Assembly (NCBI RefSeq): GCF_008329525.1
Contig: NZ_NPKQ01000007.1
Coordinates: 186,001 to 250,000, forward strand
From: Tardiphaga sp. P9-11
Lineage (GTDB): Bacteria > Pseudomonadota > Alphaproteobacteria > Rhizobiales > Xanthobacteraceae
Length of the DNA stretch: 64,000 nucleotides
Reading direction: 5' to 3'
Of the stretch, positions 35,182 through 44,252 are shown in pieces. The notes under the pieces were generated by a model. It saw only the letters and a list, made by a program, of their open reading frames with translations. It was not told the origin of the DNA and searched no databases. Made by a program: the position numbers and the translations under genes. The stretch's first letter is position 1, and every line of letters starts with the position of its first letter.

Positions 35182-36153
35182 TCAAACTGTTTGCTCCGTG
35201 ACGGGTGTGTCTGTCTCCAGCAGCGTATCCAGCATCTTGCGGCCCCTGGTGCTGGCCTGCATCAGAGGATCCGCCTTGAAGGTCGACTTCAGGAAACTCG
35301 ATACCGCGCGGATGCGCGGCACGAATTGCAGGTCGTTGTGGACGTTGATCCAGAGTTCGCGCGTGGTCGACAGTTTGTCGTGCAGCACCGGGATCAAGTC
35401 AGGACGGCGCGACGTCGCAAAACTCGGTAGCAGCACAAGCCCGATGCCGCCGGCCGCAGCGTTCATCTGCGCGCACATGCTGTTGGAATGGAATGAGACC
35501 GGCGGGCTCTTGATGATGTCATCGAGCCAGCGCACCGAGTCGAGCTGGATCTGGTCGTCGATATAGGTGACGAAGCTGTGCTGCGTGAGCTCGGAGGCGC
35601 TCTTCGGCATGCCGCGTGCGTCGAGGTAACTCTGCGATGCATAGAGCCCGAGCTGAAAGCAACCGATACGCTCGGATACCATACCTTGACCGGTCGGGCG
35701 GAAGAAACTCAGAAATAGATCAGCCTCGCGCCGGTTGACCGAGACGCTCTGCGGTGAGGTCAGCAGTTCGACGGTCAGGTCCGGATGCTGTTTCCGCAAT
35801 TCGACGAAACGGTAGGCGAGGTAGAGCGAGGCGATGCCTTCCATCGTGGCAAGGCGGACCCGGCCAGCCATGCGGCTGCCGCCGCATTGCACATCTTCCC
35901 GCATCGCAATCACGGCGCTCTCGATGCGCTCGGCGTGGCAAAGCAGGCGGTCGCCGGTCTCGTTGACCTTCAATCCGGACGGCAGTCGCTCGAACAGCGC
36001 CACGCCCAGCGTGCTCTCCAGATGCGCGATCCGGCGGCTGATAGTAGATTGATCGACCCGAAGGCGTTTGGCCGCATTGCCCAGGCTGCCGCCGCGGGCC
36101 GCGTGAATGAAGACCTTGAGGTCATCCCAATCGAGAGCTTTGAAATTTTCCAT
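35182..36153 (-). CDS. LysR-family transcriptional regulator
   Basis: A 323-residue regulator. The winged helix-turn-helix is at residues 8-66 (LKVFIHAARGGSLGNAAKRL, then VDQSTISRRIAHLESTLG), followed by a substrate-binding effector domain. It is divergent from the branched-chain-type ABC importer across about 350 bp, the normal LysR layout, so it probably controls that operon in response to its substrate (inference). The frame extends to a TTG at 36162; ATG 36153 was preferred. Confidence 0.88.
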   Translation of the reverse strand: MENFKALDWDDLKVFIHAARGGSLGNAAKRLRVDQSTISRRIAHLESTLGVALFERLPSGLKVNETGDRLLCHAERIESAVIAMREDVQCGGSRMAGRVRLATMEGIASLYLAYRFVELRKQHPDLTVELLTSPQSVSVNRREADLFLSFFRPTGQGMVSERIGCFQLGLYASQSYLDARGMPKSASELTQHSFVTYIDDQIQLDSVRWLDDIIKSPPVSFHSNSMCAQMNAAAGGIGLVLLPSFATSRRPDLIPVLHDKLSTTRELWINVHNDLQFVPRIRAVSSFLKSTFKADPLMQASTRGRKMLDTLLETDTPVTEQTV

Positions 36154-36501
36154 CCAAGACAATCAGCAAGAGCTGTGCCAGCAAACCATACCCGGGACGC
36201 CATGTCGCGGTGGAAAAGCCAGTCTGCAAGGCCCTTTGCAGGATTGTCTATACCCCGCGCGATCCGAAGCAACCTAGCCTGAGGGGAACCAAGAACGATC
36301 CGTTCTCTCTCGCTTCGCGGACGCAGCGCTGCCGGTATTCCGGTTTCAGCGAGTGACCATGAATGAGGCTCCTGCGATGATCTCGCAGGCACCACGAGAG
36401 TTGCGACGGCATCCCGTTTCAGGAACTCAACTTCGCCGGGGCCGGTCCCCATCGCAGCTCACCGGCCAATGGTGGCGGTGATCGAACCAGAAGGGTGTGT
36501 C
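36154..36501. other. Divergent control region between the LysR gene and the ABC importer operon
   Basis: About 350 bp without a gene. It contains a perfect 7-bp inverted repeat with a 5-nt loop at 36371-36389 (CCTGCGA/TCGCAGG), 113 bases before the substrate-binding protein start. LysR sites would be expected here, but I cannot single one out from T-N11-A motifs alone. Confidence 0.4.
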
Positions 36502-37818
36502 ATGCAGTTTGACCGTCGACAGCTTTTGCTCGGAGGTGTCGGCACTGCCGCCGGCCTCATGCTTCCAGGCAGCGCGTTTGCGCAGTCGCCGGCCACCATC
36601 GGCACGTTTCCGGAAGGCGTCACCGCGGATTCGGTGTTCGTCGGTCTGACCATCCCGCTCACCGGCGTGTTTTCGGGTGACGGCGGCGACCTCAAGCTCG
36701 GCTACGAACTGGCGATCGCACAGATCAATGCCGGCGGCGACATCGCGCAGAAGTGGGGTCTCAAGGGCAAGGGCGTGCTCGGCCGCCAGATCAAGTACAA
36801 GGTCTCCGACACCGAAGGCAAACCCAACCTCGACGTGCAGAGTGCCACGCAGTTCATCCAGCGCGACAAGGCGATCATGGTGTCGGGTTCGGTGTCATCA
36901 GCCAGCGCCATTGCGCTCGAAGAGCTCGGCTCGCGCGAGAAGGTGCTCTACATGGTCGGCATCGCCGGCTCCAACGACATCACTGGAAAGAACTGCCAGC
37001 GCTACGGCTTCCGCTCGCAGCAGAACGCTTACATGGCCGCGAAGGCGATGGCGCCGGTCGTCGCCAAGGCGCTCGGCAAGAACGTGAAGTCGGCCTTCCT
37101 GGTGCCGGACTACACCTATGGCCACACGGTCTATGACAGCTTCGCCAAGTTCTCGGCGGAGCAGGGTTGGAAGCAGGTTGCCAAGGAAGTCGTGCCACTC
37201 GGCACCACCGACTATTCGTCGGCGCTCCTGAACATCGCCAACAGCGGTGCGGATGTGTTCGTAAACATTGCCTTCGGCGGCGACGCGGTTGCGTCGACCA
37301 AGCAGGCCGAACAGTTCGGCGTGCTGAAGCGCATGAAGCTCGTGGTGCCGAACCTGTCCTCGTTCCAGGACAAGGAGCTCGGTGCCGAGCTGATGCAGGG
37401 CGTCTATGGCAGCTGCGACTTCTGGTGGGGCCTGCAGGACACCTATCCGCTCGCCAGGGCCTTCGTCGAAACCTTCCTGGCGCAGAACAAGTACTATCCG
37501 CGATGGGGCGCCCATATCGGCTACATGCAGACCTATCTGTGGGCGATGTCGGTCGAACGCGCCGGTACGTTCAATCCGGTCGATGTGATCAAGGCGATGG
37601 AGAACTCCAAGGCACAACCTTACGAGACCACCATCGGCAAGGTCTATTTCCGTGCCGAAGATCATCAGATGGTGCGGCCAATCCCGATCCTGCGCGGCAA
37701 GAAGCCGTCCGAGATGAAGAACAAGGAAGACTTCTACGAGATTGTCGATATTGCGGACGGCGAAAGCGTGATGAATGCTCCCGACTTCTTCGGCTGCAAG
37801 CTCGGCCCCTACACTTAA
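36502..37818 (+). CDS. Branched-chain-type ABC transporter substrate-binding protein
   Basis: A 438-residue periplasmic protein of the Peripla_BP_6 (LivK-like) family. The N-terminus FDRRQLLLGGVG with twin arginines and a cleavage site after SAFA suggests Tat export. The core has VGLTIPLTGVFSGDGGDLKLGYELA and DTEGKPNLDVQSA, typical of type I periplasmic binding proteins. At 438 residues it is longer than classical LivK (about 370). Related proteins in Rhodopseudomonas bind aromatic acids as well as amino acids, so the ligand is open. First gene of the operon; livH follows after 8 bases. Confidence 0.9.
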   Translation: MQFDRRQLLLGGVGTAAGLMLPGSAFAQSPATIGTFPEGVTADSVFVGLTIPLTGVFSGDGGDLKLGYELAIAQINAGGDIAQKWGLKGKGVLGRQIKYKVSDTEGKPNLDVQSATQFIQRDKAIMVSGSVSSASAIALEELGSREKVLYMVGIAGSNDITGKNCQRYGFRSQQNAYMAAKAMAPVVAKALGKNVKSAFLVPDYTYGHTVYDSFAKFSAEQGWKQVAKEVVPLGTTDYSSALLNIANSGADVFVNIAFGGDAVASTKQAEQFGVLKRMKLVVPNLSSFQDKELGAELMQGVYGSCDFWWGLQDTYPLARAFVETFLAQNKYYPRWGAHIGYMQTYLWAMSVERAGTFNPVDVIKAMENSKAQPYETTIGKVYFRAEDHQMVRPIPILRGKKPSEMKNKEDFYEIVDIADGESVMNAPDFFGCKLGPYT

Positions 37819-37826
37819 GGATCACC

Positions 37827-38702
37827 ATGCTAAGCTGGCCCGTCCTCATCTCGCAGGCCTTCAATGGTCTGGCCCTCGGCACGCTGCTGGCGCTCGTCAG
37901 CAGCGGTCTGACGATCATCCTGGGCACGCTTGGCGTCCTCAACTTCGCTCACGGCGCGCTGTTCGCCGTGGGCGCCTATGCCGCTTTCGTCCTGCTGCAA
38001 TATACCTCGTCTTTCGTGCTCGCGATCATCGTCGGCTGCGGCTTCATGCTGGCGCTCGGTTTCCTGCTCGAACGCATCATCATCCGTTATTTCTACGATC
38101 GCCCGCATGAGGACCAGATCCTCGTCACTTACGGTGTCGGCATCGTGCTCGTCGAATGCGTGCGCGCAGCCTTCGGCGGCAATGCGCAGCGCGTGCCGGT
38201 GCCGTCCTGGGGGCAGGGTGCGACCCAGATGGGCTTCCTGATCTATCCGACCTATCGCCTGCAGCTCATCGCCATCATCGCCGGCCTGCTGCTCAGCCTC
38301 TATCTCGTGCTCTATCGCACCTCGATGGGCCTCGTGGTTCGCGCCGGTATCGAGAATCCCGGCATGGTCGGCATCCTCGGCATCAATGTACGCCGCGCCT
38401 TCCTGCTGGTCTTCGCCATCGGCGTCGTCGCGGTCGGCCTGGCCGGCATGCTCTATGCGCCGGTCGTCGCGGTGACGCCGGATATGGGCGCCAACTTCAT
38501 GGCGCAGTCCTTCGTGGTCATCGTGCTCGGCGGCCTCGGCTCGTTCCCCGGCGCCGTCGTCGGCGGCCTTATCGCCGGCGAGATCATCAGCCTGACCAGT
38601 GCTTTCAATTCGTCCTATTCGGAAGTGATGCTCTACGCGCTGATGGCAGTGCTGCTGATCATGCGTCCACAGGGCCTGTTCGGTTCGGAAGGCCGCGCAT
38701 GA
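37827..38702 (+). CDS. livH: Branched-chain-type ABC transporter permease LivH
   Basis: A 291-residue inner-membrane permease with about eight helices. It has LTIILGTLGVLNFAHGALFA at the N-terminus and VVIVLGGLGSFPGAVVGGLIAGE near the C-terminus, both typical of LivH. AAGG precedes ATG 37827 by seven bases; the longer frame upstream overlaps the binding-protein gene. Its stop overlaps the next start (ATGA). Confidence 0.93.
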   Translation: MLSWPVLISQAFNGLALGTLLALVSSGLTIILGTLGVLNFAHGALFAVGAYAAFVLLQYTSSFVLAIIVGCGFMLALGFLLERIIIRYFYDRPHEDQILVTYGVGIVLVECVRAAFGGNAQRVPVPSWGQGATQMGFLIYPTYRLQLIAIIAGLLLSLYLVLYRTSMGLVVRAGIENPGMVGILGINVRRAFLLVFAIGVVAVGLAGMLYAPVVAVTPDMGANFMAQSFVVIVLGGLGSFPGAVVGGLIAGEIISLTSAFNSSYSEVMLYALMAVLLIMRPQGLFGSEGRA

Positions 38703-40579
38703 TGCGTGCTCGTTCCGGCGGCTTGCGGGGCTGGCTTCCCGAACTCGCGGTGCTGTGCACGCTGATCGTGGCGCCCATCGTGTTCCCGCATCTCGGCTTC
38801 TCGACCGATCTGCTGACGCGCGTGCTGAACTGGGGCCTGATTGGCCTTGGCTTCGACATCCTGTTTGGCCTGACGGGCCTGCTGTCGTTCGGGCAGGCCG
38901 CGTTTTTCGGTGTCGGCGGTTTTGTCAGCGCCTATCTGCTGGTGTCCCACACGATCGACAGCGTCTGGCTGGCACTGGCGATCGGTACGGTCGCCGCCGG
39001 TCTGTTCGGCCTCCTGGTCGGCTGGTTCGCCGTGCGCAGGATCGGCATCTACTTCACGATGATCACGCTGGCCTTCGGCCAGATGGCCTATTTCATCGAG
39101 AACTCGCCGCTGTCGGACTACACCGGCGGCGAAAACGGCATCCCCGGCGTTCCAGTGCCTGTGCTTGGCTTTGGCGCCCATGCGATTCGCATCAGCGCGG
39201 GCATGCCGATGTATGTCCTGTTCGCCCTGATCTTCTTTCTCGGTTACGTGCTGGCGCGCCGCATCGTCGGCTCGCCGGTCGGTGTGATCCTGCTGGCGAT
39301 CAAGGAGAACACCGGCCGTGTCGCGATGCTCGGCCACAACGTGCCGGCCTACAAGCTGACGGCCTTCGTCATCGCCGCGCTCTATGCCGGATTGGCCGGC
39401 GGTTTGCTCGGCTCGTTCCAGAGCTACATGCCGCCGGATGCCTTCTCGCTCGAAACGTCCGGTCAGTTGGTCGTGCAGACCATCGTCGGTGGCGCCGGCA
39501 CGCTGATCGGTCCGCTGGTCGGCGCGGCCGTCTGGCTGTGGCTGCGTGACAATCTGCAGCTCATCCCGGGCTTTGCGATCCTGTGGAAGCTGGTGCTTGG
39601 CATTGCCTTCATTATTCTGGTTATCGGGCTGCGCCGCGGCATCTGTGGCGAGATCGCCCATTGGTGGAACGAGCGTCGCAACCTGGCTGCAGCAAAGGCG
39701 GCTGAGGCAAAGACCGAGGCGATTGAGGCCCACAATATCGATGCCGCGACCAAGCCTGTCGCACCGCCCAAGGACGTTAGGCTGACCCTTGCCGAGCCCA
39801 TGACAGGTGACAGCGACATTGCACTCGAAGCCAAATCTTTGGCGCGGCACTATGGTGGCCTCAAAGCCGTCGACGGCGTTTCGTTCAAGGTTCGCCGCGG
39901 CTCGATCCATGCGGTGATCGGCCCGAACGGAGCCGGCAAGAGCACGTTGTTCAAGATGCTGCTCGACGAAGTCAGCCCGTCCTCCGGCGAAGTGCTGCTG
40001 TTCGGCGAGAAAGTCACGGGCGTTGGCGTCAGCCGCGCGGCGCAGCTCGGCATCGCCAAGAGCAACCAGCTCAACCAGTTGTTTCCCAATCTGACGGTGC
40101 GCAAGAATTTGCGGATCGCGGCACTGGCCCGCAGTCGCGGACCGATGCGGTTCGATCTGTTGCGTGATGCCGCAAGCATTCCCGAAGTCGAGGAACAGAT
40201 CGCCTCGATCCTCAGCCTGCTCAATCTCGTTGAGCGGGCCGACACGCCGGCACATATCCTGGCCTACGGCGAGAAGCGCCGACTTGAGATCGGCATGGCG
40301 TTGGCGACCAGCCCGAATGTGTTGCTGCTGGATGAGCCATTGGCAGGCATGAGTCCGGCGGAACGTGTTGCGACCTGCGCCTTCATTCGCGACATCGGTC
40401 GCTCGCGCACTGTCGTGATCGTCGAACACGATCTCGACGCGATTTTCGAACTCGCCGAGCGCATCACCGTGCTCTATGAGGGCCGGCTGCTGGCAGATGA
40501 CACCGCCGACGAAATCCGGCGTAATCCGGCCGTGCAGGACGCCTATCTGGGAGGGCTGCACGCGCATGAGCCTGCTTGA
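38699..40579 (+). CDS. Fused LivM permease - LivG ATP-binding protein
   Basis: A single 626-residue frame combines two importer subunits. Residues about 10-325 are a LivM permease (LLSFGQAAFFGVGGFVSAY, then YFTMITLAFGQM and GGAGTLIGPLVGA). A charged, alanine-rich linker (about 325-375) leads to a LivG ATPase: Walker A GPNGAGKST at 408-416, a signature region reading LAYGEKRRLEIGMAL in place of LSGGQ, Walker B VLLLDEPLAGMSP and the H-loop in VIVEHDLDAIF. No stop or frameshift separates the parts. The start overlaps the livH stop (ATGA), and the end overlaps livF by 14 bases. The assembled transporter would be LivH + LivM-G + LivF. Confidence 0.93.
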   Translation: MMRARSGGLRGWLPELAVLCTLIVAPIVFPHLGFSTDLLTRVLNWGLIGLGFDILFGLTGLLSFGQAAFFGVGGFVSAYLLVSHTIDSVWLALAIGTVAAGLFGLLVGWFAVRRIGIYFTMITLAFGQMAYFIENSPLSDYTGGENGIPGVPVPVLGFGAHAIRISAGMPMYVLFALIFFLGYVLARRIVGSPVGVILLAIKENTGRVAMLGHNVPAYKLTAFVIAALYAGLAGGLLGSFQSYMPPDAFSLETSGQLVVQTIVGGAGTLIGPLVGAAVWLWLRDNLQLIPGFAILWKLVLGIAFIILVIGLRRGICGEIAHWWNERRNLAAAKAAEAKTEAIEAHNIDAATKPVAPPKDVRLTLAEPMTGDSDIALEAKSLARHYGGLKAVDGVSFKVRRGSIHAVIGPNGAGKSTLFKMLLDEVSPSSGEVLLFGEKVTGVGVSRAAQLGIAKSNQLNQLFPNLTVRKNLRIAALARSRGPMRFDLLRDAASIPEVEEQIASILSLLNLVERADTPAHILAYGEKRRLEIGMALATSPNVLLLDEPLAGMSPAERVATCAFIRDIGRSRTVVIVEHDLDAIFELAERITVLYEGRLLADDTADEIRRNPAVQDAYLGGLHAHEPA

Positions 40580-41270
40580 AGTCGACAAGATCAATACGCT
40601 GTATGGCGATTCCCACGTGCTGTTCGACCTGTCGATCCGGGTCGAGCAGGGCGAGGTTGTCGCACTGCTCGGCCGCAACGGCGCCGGCAAGACCACGACG
40701 CTCCGCTCGATCATGGGCGTCCTGTCGCCGCGCAGCGGAAATATTCGGCTCGACGGCAAGTCCATCGAGGGCCTGCCGCCATCGGCGATTGCCGGCATGG
40801 GCGTGCAACTCGTGCCGGAAGAGCGCGCGATCTTCGGTGGCCTGACGGTCGAGGAAAACCTGCGCATTGCGGCGCTGACGGCACCGAATGCCTGGTCCTA
40901 TGATCGCATTTATGAAGTGTTTCCGCGCCTTAGGGAGCGCCGCAAATCGGCCGGACGTACACTGTCGGGCGGCGAGCAGCAAATGCTGGCCATCGCCCGC
41001 GCGCTGATCCGCGATGCGCGCATCATCCTGCTGGACGAGCCGTTCGAAGGTCTTGCGCCGCTGATCGTGCGCGATCTTGTCGAGGTCTCGCGCAATCTGG
41101 CTGCTGAAGGCCGCACCATGATCGTGGTCGAACAGAACGTCGCAGCGGCATTGAGCTTCGCCAACCGCGTCTACGGGCTCAATAACGGCCACGTGGTGTT
41201 CGAAGGTACGCCGGCCGACCTCAACGCCAGCCCCGATTTGATGCGGGACTTCCTCGGCGTCGGGATGTGA
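40566..41270 (+). CDS. livF: Branched-chain-type ABC transporter ATP-binding protein LivF
   Basis: A 234-residue ABC ATPase. Walker A GRNGAGKTT near 36-44, Q-loop region LVPEERAIFGGLTVEENL characteristic of LivF, signature TLSGGEQQMLAIARAL, Walker B IILLDEPFEGLAP, and VVEQNVAAAL after it. ATG 40566 lies inside the end of the fused gene; an earlier in-frame start at 40476 would overlap it more. It pairs with the LivG domain to form the ATPase dimer. Confidence 0.94.
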   Translation: MSLLEVDKINTLYGDSHVLFDLSIRVEQGEVVALLGRNGAGKTTTLRSIMGVLSPRSGNIRLDGKSIEGLPPSAIAGMGVQLVPEERAIFGGLTVEENLRIAALTAPNAWSYDRIYEVFPRLRERRKSAGRTLSGGEQQMLAIARALIRDARIILLDEPFEGLAPLIVRDLVEVSRNLAAEGRTMIVVEQNVAAALSFANRVYGLNNGHVVFEGTPADLNASPDLMRDFLGVGM

Positions 41271-41319
41271 TTCCCTGGATCTCAATCTCCGGGAACGAAG
41301 TCCCCGGCTGACTGATCCC

Positions 41320-41493
41320 CTAGATTTCGATCGGCACCGCAAGGCGGCCGATCAGCAGCGCCACCTCGTCGAGGTGGTCGCTGTCATGTGCCTCGACGGC
41401 TTCTGCGAGCCGGGTGACGCATTCGTCATCACTGATAAAGGGCAGGGAGTTGAGGTCGGTCGGAAGCGCGCGGTCGGTGTGCGTGGCTGGCAT
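41320..41493 (-). CDS. 57-residue protein of unknown function
   Basis: ATG at 41493 preceded by a strong GAGGTG five bases away, TAG at 41320. The product starts MPATHTDRALPTDLNSLPFI and ends with an acidic, leucine-rich helix (HLDEVALLIGRLAVPIEI). Third positions are G/C-rich as in real genes here. It is convergent with livF and has no recognised family. The good ribosome-binding site is the main reason to accept it. Confidence 0.6.
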   Translation of the reverse strand: MPATHTDRALPTDLNSLPFISDDECVTRLAEAVEAHDSDHLDEVALLIGRLAVPIEI

Positions 41494-41769
41494 CGGTCAC
41501 CTCGTTCGATTCGGAACTTGTTCAACGTCACGACGGGCAGTCTTGCGGTGCAATAAGACGAAATGGCGACAGGTTCGGAAAGATAATTCTCCGTGACTGT
41601 CCAGCACGCCCCCGACGAGAACCGGCCGCACCTCAAGAAGCCCCCGTAACATCAGGCATTTTCTGAGTTTTCCCCGATTGGTGGCGTCGGTGGGAAGAGC
41701 TGCATTTCCTGCTTTCCAAGCGCGGATCGCTTTGTTATACGCTGCGGCCTGCGAACAAGCTTCGCACGT

Positions 41770-41844
41770 TCCCTGGTAGCTCAGCGGTAGAGCATTCGAC
41801 TGTTAATCGAATGGTCGCTGGTTCGAATCCAGCCCGGGGAGCCA
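41770..41844 (+). tRNA. tRNA-Asn (anticodon GUU)
   Basis: A 75-nt cloverleaf with encoded CCA: acceptor TCCCTGG/CCGGGGA (one T-G pair), D arm GCTC..GAGC, anticodon stem TTCGA/TCGAA around CTGTTAA, T arm CTGG TTCGAAT CCAG. TTGTTATACG about 35 bases upstream may contain the -10 element. Confidence 0.97.
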
Positions 41845-41995
41845 AACATCCTTCCGCAAAAACAGCTGCCAGCAACCGCGCTCAGGACCGCTTCGATAGC
41901 GCGTTGGCTGCTGTGTTTTTACGAACCTTGCATCCCGCTGTGCGCTGCCGTAATTCCTGCAAAAGGAACTTCCAGCCGTTTGCAAGGGATTGCTC

Positions 41996-42574
41996 ATGTC
42001 CGACTTTTCGACCGCACGCCAGAAGATGGTTGATGGTCAGGTGCGTCCCAGCGACGTCACCGATTTGCGCATCATCGATGCCATGCTCGCGGTGCCGCGC
42101 GAGGAGTTCGTTCCTGCCAGCCAGCGCGCCATGGCCTATCTCGATCTCGACCTCGAAGTCGCTCCGAATCGCTTTCTGATCAAGCCGGTGGTGCTGGCGC
42201 GGATGCTGCAGGCCTCTGACGTGAGGGCGACCGACAAGGTTCTGGTGGTCGGTTGCCCCACGGGCTATGCGGCCGCTGTGATCGCCCAGTTTGCCGGGCA
42301 GGTCACCAGCGCGGCCGGCATGCCGGCCGATGGCGACACCGGGAACGGCCCCTATGATCTGATCGTTCTGGCCGGCGCGACGGAAGTCGTCCCGACCGGG
42401 CTCTACAAGCAACTGGCCCCCGATGGTCAACTGGTGGGCGTATTCGCGCTGACCAAGCCGGCCCGCGCCGTGATCGTGACCCACTCCCATGAGGATTTTG
42501 GCACCCGCCCGCTGTTCGATGCCACGGCGCCGGTTCTGCCGGGCATGGAAAAGCTGCCTGCATTCGTTTTCTAG
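41996..42574 (+). CDS. Protein-L-isoaspartate O-methyltransferase-like protein, shortened
   Basis: A 192-residue protein. The N-terminal half matches the PIMT family (QVRPSDVTDLRIIDAMLAVPREEFVP, then a SAM motif I region VLVVGCPTGYAAAVIAQFA). In PIMT enzymes motif I is followed by an acidic residue that holds the SAM ribose and a further 30-40 residues. Here the sequence jumps through SAAGMPADGDTGNG to YDLIVLAGATE, so part of the SAM pocket seems missing, and the protein is shorter than the usual 210-220. Activity is therefore doubtful. AAGGG spaced seven bases from ATG 41996 sets the start. It lies upstream of tolC, as in other members of this order. Confidence 0.8.
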   Translation: MSDFSTARQKMVDGQVRPSDVTDLRIIDAMLAVPREEFVPASQRAMAYLDLDLEVAPNRFLIKPVVLARMLQASDVRATDKVLVVGCPTGYAAAVIAQFAGQVTSAAGMPADGDTGNGPYDLIVLAGATEVVPTGLYKQLAPDGQLVGVFALTKPARAVIVTHSHEDFGTRPLFDATAPVLPGMEKLPAFVF

Positions 42575-42788
42575 GGCTGACTGTCCGCCTTATCTGGCAT
42601 CGGGGCACCGCTAATATCGCCAGCGGTAATTACAAGTGTGGCTTGGATGTCCCATTCGCCAAGTTTTCACTGTCAAATTTCCACGAGAGGTTCCGTCTCG
42701 CCAATGCGAGGAATATGGTGAGTGGAGACTCGCTAACGGACATCATCTGTTCCGCCGCAATAAGTGTGCGTCCGGATCAGTGAACGGC

Positions 42789-44198
42789 ATGAATGGATTA
42801 CCAAGAATGGGTGGCGTAAAAGCTCTCACCGGTGCTGCAGCTGCGGCCCTTTTGCTGGCATTTGCCGGAACGTCACCAGTTCTTGCTGACACGATTGAGT
42901 CGGCTCTGGTTCGCGCTTACCAGAACAATCCTCAATTGAATGCCCAGCGCGCTTCGGTGCGGGTCACTGACGAAAACGTGCCGCAGGCTTTGTCCGGTTA
43001 CCGGCCGAAGGTCGCGATCACTGCGAGCGGTGGTTATCAATATACGGACGCTGTGGTCGCTTCCGGCGGCGTTGTGACCCCGCTTCACGGCGTGCAGGTT
43101 CCCCGTGCCGTCGGCGCAACCATCACCCAGAATGTGTACAACGGCCAGCAGACGGCGAACCGCACACGTGCCGCCGAGGGACAGGTCTCGGCTGCGCGCG
43201 AAGGTCTGCGCGTGCTCGAACAGTCAGTGATCCTCTCCGCCGCGACGATCTACATGGACTATCTGCGCGACTCGGCCGTGGTCGAGGTTCAGAAGAGCAA
43301 CGTGCGCGTGCTCGAGCAGACGCTGAAGCAGACCCGCGATCGCTTCAATGTCGGCGAAGTCACCCGTACCGACGTGGCACAGTCCGAAGCCCAGCTCGCT
43401 GCCGGCCGCACCCAGTTGCTGACCGCCGAGTCGAATCTCACCACCACGCGCTCGAACTTCCGCCGTATCATCGGCAATGAGCCGAGCAACCTGCAGGCGG
43501 GTTCGCCGGTCGATCGCTTCCTGCCGAACACGCTGCCCGGCGCCGTCGATCTCGGCCTCGTCGAGAACCCGAATGTCACCGCTGCGATGTTCGGTATCGA
43601 TGTCAGCTTCCTCAATGTGAAGGTCAACGAGGGTGCGCTGTTCCCGAGCGTGACCTTGCAGGCCAGCATCCAGCAGGGTTGGGAACAGTCGATCTCGCAG
43701 CCGCGCGGTCTGACCGCAGCAGGCATCGCGCAGGTGTCGATCCCGGTTTACCAGGGCGGCGCGGAATATTCACTGATCCGTCAGTCCAAAGAAACGTTGG
43801 CCCAGCAGCGTCTGGCGCTCGAGCAGGTACGCGACCAGACCCGTGCGAGCGTCGTGCAGGCCTGGGGCCAGTTGCTGGCGGGCAGGGCGCAGGTCTCGTC
43901 CGCACAGGCGCAGGTGCAGGCCTCCGAAATTGCGCTGAACGGCGTTCGCGAAGAAGCCAAGGCCGGCCAGCGCACCACGCTCGACGTGTTGAACGCCCAG
44001 CAGGCGCTGGTGAATGCGCGCGTCGCACTCGTTACCGCGCAGCATGATCGGGTCGTGGCATCATACTCGGTACTCAACGCAGTCGGTCGGCTGTCGCCGT
44101 CGGTGATGAAGCTGAACACCAATGTGTATGACCCCAGCGTGCACTATCATCAGGTGCGCGATAGCTGGGTCGGCGTGCGTACGCCCGACGGACGCTAA
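42789..44198 (+). CDS. tolC: TolC family outer-membrane channel protein
   Basis: About 469 residues: a signal peptide ending SPVLA before DTIESALVRAYQNNP, then two OEP repeats of the type I secretion/efflux channel TolC (repeat 1 about 35-235, repeat 2 about 240-440; NVYNGQQTANRTRAAEGQV, RFNVGEVTRTDVAQSEAQL and AGQRTTLDVLNAQQALVNA). There is no lipobox, unlike the NodT protein at 24276. The exact start is uncertain: ATG 42789, ATG 42807 and GTG 42780 are all in frame close together. A strong terminator follows at 44229. Confidence 0.93.
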   Translation: MNGLPRMGGVKALTGAAAAALLLAFAGTSPVLADTIESALVRAYQNNPQLNAQRASVRVTDENVPQALSGYRPKVAITASGGYQYTDAVVASGGVVTPLHGVQVPRAVGATITQNVYNGQQTANRTRAAEGQVSAAREGLRVLEQSVILSAATIYMDYLRDSAVVEVQKSNVRVLEQTLKQTRDRFNVGEVTRTDVAQSEAQLAAGRTQLLTAESNLTTTRSNFRRIIGNEPSNLQAGSPVDRFLPNTLPGAVDLGLVENPNVTAAMFGIDVSFLNVKVNEGALFPSVTLQASIQQGWEQSISQPRGLTAAGIAQVSIPVYQGGAEYSLIRQSKETLAQQRLALEQVRDQTRASVVQAWGQLLAGRAQVSSAQAQVQASEIALNGVREEAKAGQRTTLDVLNAQQALVNARVALVTAQHDRVVASYSVLNAVGRLSPSVMKLNTNVYDPSVHYHQVRDSWVGVRTPDGR

Positions 44199-44228
44199 CG
44201 CGCTAGGATATCACCTGATATCGTGTCG

Positions 44229-44252
44229 AAAGGGCCGCTTGTGCGGCCCTTT
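44229..44252 (+). terminator. Rho-independent-type terminator after tolC
   Basis: A perfect 10-bp stem AAAGGGCCGC/GCGGCCCTTT with the loop TTGT, 31 bases after the tolC stop. The T run is carried in the stem end and is short afterwards (TTTGCTT). Confidence 0.8.

Noticed and set aside
38633..40867. 744-codon minus-strand ORF across the fused liv gene
   Set aside because: It is exactly antisense to livM-G and livF, has no family motifs and an R/H/Q/A-rich composition typical of antisense frames in G+C-rich DNA.
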